Source: Nemertoderma westbladi
Taxonomy: Eukaryota; Xenacoelomorpha; Nemertodermatida; Nemertodermatidae
Direction: 5' to 3'
Assembly: GCA_032718475.1 (NCBI GenBank)
Contig: JAUCBJ010000104.1
Coordinates: 1-51,128 of the forward strand
DNA length: 51,128 bases
Shown: positions 42,949-51,128 of the stretch, piece after piece
How the letters are laid out: the number at the start of each line of letters is the position of its first letter
Numbering within the stretch: position 1 is the first letter of the stretch
Translations under genes and position numbers: made by a program
The notes under the pieces: generated by a model
What the model was told of the DNA's origin: nothing
The model's input: the letters and a program-made list of their open reading frames with translations, nothing else
Database searches by the model: none

Positions 42949-43657
42949 GTTCCCGGAGGAGAGGGAATGGGACTGAGACTGGGACGTGGTGCGCCTGGAA
43001 GGCGCCGCATGTAACGTACGAACTATTAAGTATAAATTTAATTAATGCAAATAACTATATAAGTGCAATTCGTATGTACGTACGTAGTGATTAGCAGTAA
43101 AATACATACGTTTGGAGTAAGTACTATAGTCATACAACCTTTCTCAATTAGCTACTGGGACTGGGGGACAATGACTATGGCACTATGGACGAGACAACTG
43201 ACAATTTCACACTTCTTGAGTGCGGCGGCACGAGAGGGGGGGGGAGGTTCGTCAGGAGAGATAAAAACAGTCAAAGTGGACTTGAGAATCGGAATAAGAG
43301 TGTGAAGTGCGGAGAGAGTGCGAACGCAATTCTAGTGTGGGGGGGGGAATGAGAGGCTGAGTAAGGGACGAGGAGGTCCGGGGGTATGAGAGAGAGTTAG
43401 GGTGAGAGTAGAGGGGAGGTAGGGCGAAAGTGTTGGGGAAACAAAAATCGCGTGAAGAGGTGAGCGCGATCGGCCCGACATGAAACGCCAGGCACACAGG
43501 GTAGCGATATCATACCCATAGGGGGCGGCCTGGAAAGCCGGCTCCGAGAGAAAAGAATTCCACCCCACACCCGATGCTAGATCGGGATCCAGCGGGATTG
43601 TAGCGCACTTTTTTGGTTGATGCTATCTTCTTACCGGGAAGATAGCATGGGGGGGAG
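42949..43657 (+). promoter_or_regulatory. 3' non-coding region and polypurine tract
   Basis: It contains GCGCC-TGGAA-GGCGC at 42,991-43,005, the counterpart of the hairpin in copy 1, and the conserved block AGTAAGTACTATAGTCATA near 43,117. It ends with GCATGGGGGGGAG directly before the LTR, the plus-strand primer. Much of 43,300-43,440 is purine-rich. Confidence 0.8.
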
Positions 43658-44194
43658 TGTTAGCTTATTCAATCCCGCCAACACCCCATAAAGTTATTAG
43701 CCGATAAGCAATATTGGGAGCCACGAGATTGGGTAATTAACCAACTCGCGCCATCCCAATAAGAATGGGAAGGAAGCACACAATAGAGGGTCAGGGGCCA
43801 AACCCCTAACCCAGAGAGAACAAGTGGAGTGAACGGGAATACTCCACGGGGCGCCAACAAGGGTATTAACCAATCAGAGGGGGGAATGGCATCGATTGAG
43901 TAGCAGTAAGGCCACCGTGCAATATAACCAATAACCTATTAATCAGTGATTCAGTTATCTCAGTGCAGCAGTGCTAGCGTAGGGTACAGCCAATTAGTTT
44001 AGTTAGGGGATCACGGGACTTTAGTTACCGTATCCCGCCTTGTACACATTCACAACATATCTATATCTTATAACCTCTTATTATACACCGAACTTCAGAA
44101 CTCAATTATCTTTACTTCACCCTTACACACGGCGGGGACGCGTGGACTAAATACCACACCGGATAAATCGGGATCCCTCCTGGATCCCGTCACA
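43658..44194 (+). repeat. 3' LTR (537 bp)
   Basis: Same length as the 5' LTR; reading the two against each other I find no difference. It is followed by the target duplication ATCTA. Confidence 0.97.
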
Positions 44195-44388
44195 ATCTAA
44201 GCAATTTCAATGGAATTGTATAGTTAACTGGACGTTCAGTTTTATAAATGAATTCAAACTGTACACTTCATTTAAACATAAATCTCAGAAAAATTTTGTT
44301 TAAAAAACTACAAATAAAAAGTACAGTAAGTTAAGTAAAACTAAAGAACATTGGAATCGGATGGATAAAGAGAAAAAAAAATAAAGAC

Positions 44389-46473
44389 AACATAAAGATG
44401 GAACATAAAGATGGAACGTAAAGATGGAACATAAAGATGGAACATAAAGATGGAACGTAAAGATGGAACATAAAGATGGAACGTAAAGATGGAACATAAA
44501 GATGGAACGTAAAGATGGAACATAAAGATGGAACGTAAAGATGGAACGTAAAGATCGAACATAAAGATTGAACATAAAGATGGAACATAAAGATGGAACG
44601 TAAAGATGGAACATAAAGATGGAACGTAAAGATGGAACATAAAGATGGAACATAAAGATGGAACGTAAAGATGGAACATAAAGATGGAACATAAAGATGG
44701 AACGTAAAGATGGAACATAAAGATGGAACGTAAAGATGGAACATAAAGATGGAACATAAAGATGGAACATAAAGATGGAACATAAAGATTGAACATAAAG
44801 ATGGAACGTAAAGATGGAACATAAAGATGGAACGTAAAGATGGAACATAAAGATGGAACGTAAAGATTGAACATAAAGATTGAACATAAAGATAGAACAT
44901 AAAGATGGAACATAAAGATGGAACGTAAAGATGGAACATAAAGATGGAACATAAAGATGGAACGTAAAGATGGAACATAAAGATGGAACATAAAGATGGA
45001 ACGTAAAGATGGAACATAAAGATGGAACATAAAGATGGAACGTAAAGATGGAACATAAAGATGGAACGTAAAGATGGAACATAAAGATGGAACATAAAGA
45101 TGGAACATAAAGATGGAACATAAAGATTGAACATAAAGATGGAACGTAAAGATGGAACATAAAGATGGAACGTAAAGATGGAACATAAAGATGGAACGTA
45201 AAGATCGAACATAAAGATTGAACATAAAGATGGAACATAAAGATGGAACGTAAAGATGGAACATAAAGATGGAACGTAAAGATGGAACATAAAGATGGAA
45301 CATAAAGATGGAACGTAAAGATGGAACATAAAGATGGAACATAAAGATGGAACATAAAGATGGAACGTAAAGATGGAACATAAAGATGGAACGTAAAGAT
45401 GGAACATAAAGATGGAACATAAAGATGGAACATAAAGATGGAACATAAAGATTGAACATAAAGATGGAACGTAAAGATGGAACATAAAGATGGAACGTAA
45501 AGATGGAACATAAAGATGGAACGTAAAGATTGAACATAAAGATTGAACATAAAGATAGAACATAAAGATGGAACATAAAGATGGAACATAAAGATGGAAC
45601 ATAAAGATGGAACGTAAAGATGGAACATAAAGATGGAACATAAAGATGGAACATAAAGATGGAACATAAAGATGGAACATAAAGATGGAACGTAAAGATG
45701 GAACATAAAGATGGAACGTAAAGATTGAACATAAAGATGGAACGTAAAGATGGAACATAAAGATGGAACGTAAAGATTGAACATAAAGATTGAACATAAA
45801 GATAGAACATAAAGATGGAACATAAAGATGGAACATAAAGATGGAACATAAAGATGGAACGTAAAGATGGAACATAAAGATGGAACGTAAAGATGGAACA
45901 TAAAGATGGAACATAAAGATGGAACATAAAGATGGAACATAAAGATGGAACATAAAGATGGAACGTAAAGATGGAACATAAAGATGGAACGTAAAGATGG
46001 AATATAAAGATGGAACGTAAAGATGGAACATAAAGATGGAACATAAAGATGGAACATAAAGATTGAACATAAAGATGGAACGTAAAGATGGAACATAAAG
46101 ATGGAACGTAAAGATTGAACATAAAGATTGAACATAAAGATAGAACATAAAGATGGAACATAAAGATGGAACATAAAGATGGAACGTAAAGATGGAACAT
46201 AAAGATGGAACGTAAAGATGGAACATAAAGATGGAACATAAAGATGGAACATAAAGATGGAACATAAAGATGGAACATAAAGATGGAACATAAAGATGGA
46301 ACATAAAGATGGAACATAAAGATGGAACATAAAGATGGAACATAAAGATAGAACATAAAGATGGAACATAAAGATGGAACATAAAGATGGAACATAAAGA
46401 TGGAACATAAAGATGGAACATAAAGATGGAACATAAAGATGGAACATAAAGATGGAACATAAAGATGGAACAT
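44389..46473. repeat. 13-bp minisatellite, about 160 copies
   Basis: The unit is AACATAAAGATGG with frequent variants (AACGTAAAGATGG; GATTG, GATCG and GATAG endings). A larger pattern of three variant units recurs at about 44,866, 45,527, 45,772 and 46,112, so segments were copied in blocks. As 13 is not a multiple of 3 and the unit has no stop on the minus strand, all three minus frames stay open for about 700 codons. These are not genes. The array lies in an intron of the SAXO-like gene. Confidence 0.97.
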
Positions 46474-46599
46474 TGTTGTAGAATCATATCATTTTTGCAC
46501 TTATATAAATAAAGCCAAAACTACTTAAGAGTAAATATAATTAACATGAAATTAAAATACACCAACATATAACAAAAACAACGATCACACAAAATTTAC

Positions 46600-46689
46600 C
46601 GTAGCCTCGAAAAAGTCGGTTGTTTTCGTCACCTCAAGCACCTCAGATTCAACTGGCAAAATTTGTTTTTTCTGTTTACTATCCAAATT
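46600..46689 (-). CDS. Repeat exon 2 (30 codons, phase 0/0)
   Basis: Acceptor TTATTAG, donor ACG|GTAAAT. Reads NLDSKQKKQILPVESEVLEV then TKTTDFFEAT. Its 3' intron flank resembles that of repeat exon 4. Confidence 0.8.
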
Positions 46690-47389
46690 CTAATAAAAAC
46701 AATACTAATATACTGTGTTGGGCCTACCGGGCCTACCGGGTCTTACTGTATTTAATACAAAAATAAATACATTGTTGAAGTCAATGCTGAATGCTGATGA
46801 CAAAAAGCAATCCATTAGGCCTATTCGACTAAATTCGTTTTCATTTCTACGTTATCACATAATACACGTTTCTTAAATTTATCAATTAAATTTATCATCT
46901 ATCAAAATATAATAATATTAAAATTATAATAAAACAGTAGGTCTAATTTCACGACAATAAATCAAACATATAATATGAAAATCAATACATATATATACAA
47001 AAATAAACATGTAATATATTTATATGAAAATAACAATCCAATAAATATAAAATTTAAAAATATAATAACAATAATTAAACACTTACTGTATACCGCCGAC
47101 CACAACCAAAAAATTAGCATAATATTAATTCCATAATAAATAGAAATCGAAATAAATTCAATAATAATAATAATTAATTATATATAATATAAAATACTAA
47201 ACTTTGCATTTGAACCCATCGAACACATTTATTTTAATAAAATTATATTTTGCATTTATCAACAAAAATTGTGGAAATTTTTAATAATAAAGACAACATA
47301 TAACTACGCAATGAATATAATTTAAAAAAACATAAAATACACGAAAACATGTAACCAACACCGTAATGGCGTAATCACAACAACTTTAC

Positions 47390-47479
47390 CGTGTCCTCGA
47401 GATACTCTGTAGTTTTCACAACTTCAATCACATCAGAGTCAACAGGCCAAAATTGTTTTTTACGACTACCATGAAAATT
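47390..47479 (-). CDS. Repeat exon 1 (30 codons, phase 0/0), most 5' exon seen
   Basis: Acceptor CATACAG, donor ACG|GTAAAG. Reads NFHGSRKKQFWPVDSDVIEV then VKTTEYLEDT. Because it begins in phase 0 after an acceptor, at least one more exon must lie at higher coordinates. Confidence 0.8.
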
Positions 47480-48489
47480 CTGTATGAATAAGAATGCAAT
47501 TACTGTATATGAAACAAAGAGCATAGTTAAAATATAAGACAATATAATTTTGAATTTATTATTCAATATATAAAAATATATATAATTTAAAACGTACCAT
47601 ATACAGTACTTATTTTTTTAGTATCTTTGAAAATCAATTTCGTAAAAGGTCTAAATTTAGCCAGTCTCTGCAATAGTCAAATCTTGTATTATAATATTAT
47701 AATTATTAATATAATATTATATAATATTTAATATTATATAATATTATAATACATTGCATTATTTTCGTTGTAAAAAAATGCTGCAAAAAAATATTAATCC
47801 ATTTATGAATTTAAAATCAACAAAACAAAAGAATATCAACAACAACACAAATTTACCACCACCGAACTATAAGCATACTGTATTTGATGAATTAATTACA
47901 CCATGTCCTGGAATATAGTGTCTTTATTCAGGTACCTGCCTCCCCCCCCCCCCCCCCCCCAAATTTTTCTACAAAATCGTAATGAGATTGCATGAAACTT
48001 GAAACAGAGATAGTTTCACCTCCCACCTCCTTGCTGGGTGAGCCAGAATTTTTATTTTTGCCTTCAATCTTTAGCTACAAGCGTTAAAAAAAAAGTGTCT
48101 CCATTGATATTACACCAGTTACACCGCAGTTATTCCTCTACCTTTAGCTGTGGGGCGAGCTGTGGATCTATATCTAAATGGGAAAGAAGTCGAAATGATG
48201 CCGTTCGTGGCGTATCCATAATTATAACTTCAATGTTATTTTAATTTATTTACTGAAGACGTCCGTGAGGATGAAATGGCCATATAAATAGAAACTGTTT
48301 TCGTTAACCGTGGCATTAGACCCTTTCTACAGTCATTATCCCTGAAGTTATAAATCTCTGGATGGCACATTCACAAGAATGCTACGCCGGTTTCATTGTG
48401 TCAAGTACAATGCACACATCTCCAACCAGACACTATATAACATTGGAGGTATCTCATTGGTTCCCCCAAACTTGACACTATAACAAAAT
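47480..48489. other. No exon seen; poly(C) run
   Basis: AT-rich intron or flank with local ATAATATTA palindromes (47,690-47,750) and a 19-nt poly(C) run at 47,942-47,960. No convincing exon of the SAXO-like gene was found. Confidence 0.45.
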
Positions 48490-48711
48490 CGCTTTGCAGG
48501 ACATTGCTTTCGCCGTGAGGACCAGCCAGTGCATAATCTTGTACTTTGGCAGCCTCATGGAGTGAATAAGCATGGTGGACAGCCCATGACCTTCTTGAAG
48601 CGCATCTTAAAGGACACTGGCCTTGAAGATGCGGATGATCTAGCAAATGTCATGGGTGATAGGGAGTTGTGGCGGTGCAATTTTGTCGATAAGCCGGCAC
48701 AGCATTCTTAA
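48490..48711 (+). pseudogene. LINE reverse-transcriptase C-terminal fragment
   Basis: 74 codons reading RFAGHCFRREDQPVHNLVLW, then PHGVNKHGGQP and DLANVMGDRELWRCNFV, ending in TAA. This is the well-known end of endonuclease/reverse-transcriptase LINE proteins (pattern LVLWxPxGxxxxGxP...A..DRxxWR). The rest of the element is missing, as in 5'-truncated LINE copies. No poly(A) tail is obvious. Confidence 0.75.
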
Positions 48712-49574
48712 AAATGCAGCTGCAATGCAGCATGCCGATCCTAGTAGTACATTTAAAAAATAGCTATGATAGACCCCAGATATATATTTTTCAAATCAAG
48801 AAAATTACCTTCTAAATATGAAAATAAGAAAAAATAAGAAAGCGGAAGTGCATAAATACTGAAACATACCCGTTGCTATGGTAACTATATTGAATGTGCT
48901 AGAGGTTATAGACCTCTACTATGTAATGAGGAACTAAGGTATGTGCATATGATCAAAGTTGAAGTAAACTGAACATGTTATTATCAATTCCAAATTTTCC
49001 AAATTCATTCCACATTCCAAATTTTAACGGTTACCATGGCAACAGAGGCAAACTTGAATGGTCGGAAAGTAATTGTCTGGACTTGGCAACATCTAAGACA
49101 CTAGATCCAAAATTGAATTTTTTTTAGATAGTTCCGAACTATATTAAATTTGGCCGAATATATTTATTGACTTGTGACCATGGTTACAGGACTACCACAG
49201 GTCCATTTAAATTGGTTCACTACACTAGAAATCAAGAGGGTATCAGGGATAATATATTTATAATGTTAGAGGATTTTTACAAATGTGTAGCAATTATTAA
49301 TCAATGGTTTTATATTTTTCGGATATTTACTGAAAATCGGCGTTTGAAAGTCGTTTTTGAAACAGTTGCCAGGTAACCGGGTTTTACAAATGACGTCAAT
49401 GGAATCTCTGATGCTAATATGTGGCGGGTAGGTCAAGGTTAGAAGACTAGCTTTGTTGGAAAGTGGACTTTTGTAAATGACCTCCTGTTGCCATCGATAA
49501 ATAATGTTGCAAAGTTGGTTCCCCTTAAAAAATTAAAGGTATGGCAATTACCTACACAAATGCCAATTATGGGT
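48712..49574. other. No gene seen
   Basis: Mixed AT-rich sequence with no recognisable domain or repeat, except ordinary short words such as TTACCATGGCAAC. Confidence 0.45.
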
Positions 49575-50480
49575 AGTTTCTGGCAAGCATCAGCCTAAAA
49601 GCATTATAAACATCGAAATGGGAGAGGGTATTCACTTTCAGACATTTCGCCCCCTAGCGGCCGAATTGAGAACTGCAGTTTGTTCGGCGTCCTCCCCAGA
49701 CACACCCTATGGTGTAATACACATCTGCCAAGTGTCAGCCTAAAAGCATATTAATAACGAAATGGGATAAGGTTTTCACTTTCAGACATTGGGCCCCCTA
49801 GCGGTAGACTGGAGAAATGCAGACTGGTTCTAGTTCCACCCCAAACACGCAGTCTTTGTGTAGTAGACCTCTGCCAAGTATCAGCAAAAAAAGCATTATA
49901 AACAACGAAATGGGTGAAGGTTTTCACTTTCAGACATTTGGCCCCCTAGCGGCAGACTGGAGAAATGCAGACTGGTTCTCGCTCCTCCCCAAACACGCAG
50001 TCTTTGTGTGGTAGACCTCTGCCAAGTATCAGCAAAAAAGCATTATAAACAACGAAATGGGTGAAGGTTTTCACTTTCAGACATTGCGCCCCCTAGCGGC
50101 AGACAGAGGAATTGCAGATTGCTCAGAGTTCTCCACAAACACGCAGTCTATGGTGTAGCAGACCTCTGCCAAGTATCAGCAAAAAAGCATTATAAACAAC
50201 GAAATGGGTAAGGTTTTCACTTTCAGATATTTCTTCCCCTAGCGGCAGACTGGGGAATTGCAGATTGGTCAGCATCCTCCGAAAACACACAGCCTATGGT
50301 GTAGTAGACCTCTGCCACGTATCAGCTAAAAGGCGTTAATAATAACGAAATTGGAGAAGGTTTTCAGTTTCTGACATTTCGCCCCCTAGCGGCAGACTGG
50401 AGAACTGCAGATTGATCAGTGTCCTCCCAATCACACAGTCTATGGTCGGGAACATATCTGCAAAGTATCATTTAGAACAG
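49575..50480. repeat. Six tandem repeats of about 148 bp with CTCF-like motifs
   Basis: Each unit has AAGCATTATAAACAACGAAA, TTTTCACTTTCAGACATT, then GCCCCCTAGCGGCAGAC and ACCTCTGCCAAGTATCAGC, with divergence. The CCCCCTAGCGG motif occurs at 49,648; 49,791; 49,940; 50,086; 50,231 (weakened) and 50,380. It resembles the reverse complement of the animal CTCF core, AGGGGGCGC with CCASYAG. The motif is better kept than much of the unit. Confidence 0.8.
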
Positions 50481-51128
50481 ATTGAGTCTGATGGTACAAC
50501 CACTGTTATAGAGTTTCCTGCTGGTTGACCTGTAATTTGGCCGAAAAATGGTTAGGCCTATGGAATAATAGCCCAATTTGACCACAAATACGCATTCACG
50601 CATAAATGATACATAAAATTAGCCTCGATATAACGACGTTTCACGTCCATGTGCTCGGGGCAGTCTGCATCACGTAGATGCGCATCATAAAGTAGCATAA
50701 TAGTCGAGACCCAACGTGTAGAGTGACAGAATGAACTGCTAGGCCTACTGCGCTACCGGTACCAAATTCACGAAATCTGCATTCACGCAAACAAACGCGT
50801 AAACAAACAGACAGACAGACAGACAGACACATGATATTTATATACTGTATATAGATTATCATGTATGCATTGCATTGTTGCCAAGCTACTTATGCTGTTA
50901 TGAGATAAATAAAATGTTCTAGAACATTGTGCATTCGGAGGCTGGAATTTGCCCTCCTGCGATCAAGCTCCCCCTGTCTTCGAGGTGGACGGCGTTCCTG
51001 GCGCGGACTCGGATTCGTGGACGGCTCCGGATTGAGGGGAACCACGCCGATATGAAGACCCAACCGACTGCGGGATTCGGTCAGGACTGGGCTGGGGACG
51101 AGTGGGCGGCTGCGACACCTTCCGCCAC
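50481..51128. other. Unassigned; microsatellite and GC-rich end
   Basis: It contains a (CAGA)n microsatellite at 50,807-50,829 and a TTCTAGAACATT word like a heat-shock element near 50,918. From 50,935 the sequence turns GC-rich and stays open in one plus frame to the window end. It may start a gene or element, but too little is present to identify it. Confidence 0.4.

Larger units (their letters stand above)
29776..44194 (+). mobile_element. Complete 14.4-kb BEL/Pao LTR retrotransposon
   Basis: It is bounded by 537-bp LTRs with TG...CA ends, between which I see no difference, and flanked by the 5-bp duplication ATCTA (29,771-29,775 and 44,195-44,199). The order is: ORF1 (coiled coil), Asn-rich segment, DUF1759-type gag with zinc knuckles, DSG protease, reverse transcriptase with YVDD, RNase H, H2C2 and DDE integrase, C-terminal domain; then hairpin array, post-pol gene, polypurine tract. 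The protease-RT-RNase H-integrase order and the sequence style are those of BEL/Pao. It is clearly longer than usual members, which are mostly below 10 kb. The frame is broken at G-runs (32,054; 32,686-32,742; 36,045), so this copy as sequenced may be non-autonomous. It lies antisense in an intron of the SAXO-like gene. Confidence 0.97.
21092..47479 (-). other. SAXO-like axonemal microtubule protein gene, partial (10 exons seen)
   Basis: Ten exons on the minus strand have matching splice signals and compatible phases; exons before 47,479 lie outside the window or were not found. Reading from high to low coordinate: six phase-0 exons of 30-31 codons that are duplicates of each other, then four exons ending in a stop. 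The C-terminal part has repeated modules of the SAXO (FAM154/STOP-related Mn) type, such as FEGRTNYTQDF, FGGMATYRAHYIPQPIG and FEGNTLYRIDF, and a CPVVELPKHGYTF end. Proteins of this family bind microtubules of cilia and flagella. The family assignment rests on motif recognition. The gene carries transposons in several introns, notably the antisense 14.4-kb BEL/Pao element. Confidence 0.75.

Noticed and set aside
44300-46487. Three minus-strand open frames of about 710 codons, giving a repetitive membrane-like protein
   Set aside because: They are the three frames of one 13-bp tandem repeat without stops. The repeat, not a gene, explains them.
50935-51128. Open GC-rich frame reaching the window end
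   Set aside because: Only about 60 codons, without a motif. Noted as unassigned and not called as a gene.

Overview
The window is animal nuclear DNA. It holds a spliced, intron-rich gene for an axonemal protein, BEL/Pao LTR retrotransposons, a PIF/Harbinger element, foldback elements, an eroded LINE end, mini- and microsatellites and long poly(C/G) runs. There is no bacterial-style gene packing. The over-used word GGCCTA and the transposon mix suggest a marine invertebrate, possibly a deuterostome. The species is an inference and is not proven here.

Left part (1-13.9 kb): small foldback elements (a perfect 68-bp palindrome at 859-926, and larger elements at 1028-2051, 4439-5542 and 9567-10108) lie around two relatives of an unusual transposon protein (remnant A at 5.8-7.25 kb; gene B at 10.4-12.6 kb). 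Remnant A is followed by eight repeats that look like a structured RNA: a constant core with a GNRA-capped hairpin, enclosed by arms that differ between units yet still pair.

13.9-19.7 kb: a 5'-truncated BEL/Pao-type element. It has lost reverse transcriptase through integrase and carries a segment with one predicted membrane helix instead. It ends in a 443-bp 3' LTR.

21.1-47.5 kb (minus strand): exons of a SAXO-like gene (stabiliser of axonemal microtubules). Four C-terminal exons are preceded in transcript order by at least six 30- or 31-codon, phase-0 exons that are duplicates of each other. Its introns hold a PIF/Harbinger element with a foldback element nested inside it (24,296-25,798), a complete 14.4-kb BEL/Pao element in antisense orientation (29,776-44,194; 537-bp LTRs with no difference seen; 5-bp target duplication ATCTA), and a 2.1-kb array of a 13-bp minisatellite (44,389-46,473).

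The BEL/Pao element is the centrepiece. Besides gag, protease, reverse transcriptase, RNase H and integrase it has, after pol, an array of short palindromic hairpins and then a separate 844-codon gene. I read the start of that protein as a DEDD-type 3'-5' exonuclease-like fold (RNase D/WRN/EXD1 type), followed by three perfect CX2CX4HX4C zinc knuckles and a conserved helical C-terminal region. A, B and the truncated element carry homologues, so this is a protein family. I know of no described BEL/Pao element with such a gene, but I could not search.

The right end (47.5-51.1 kb) has a LINE 3' fragment and six repeats of about 148 bp, each carrying a CTCF-like motif.
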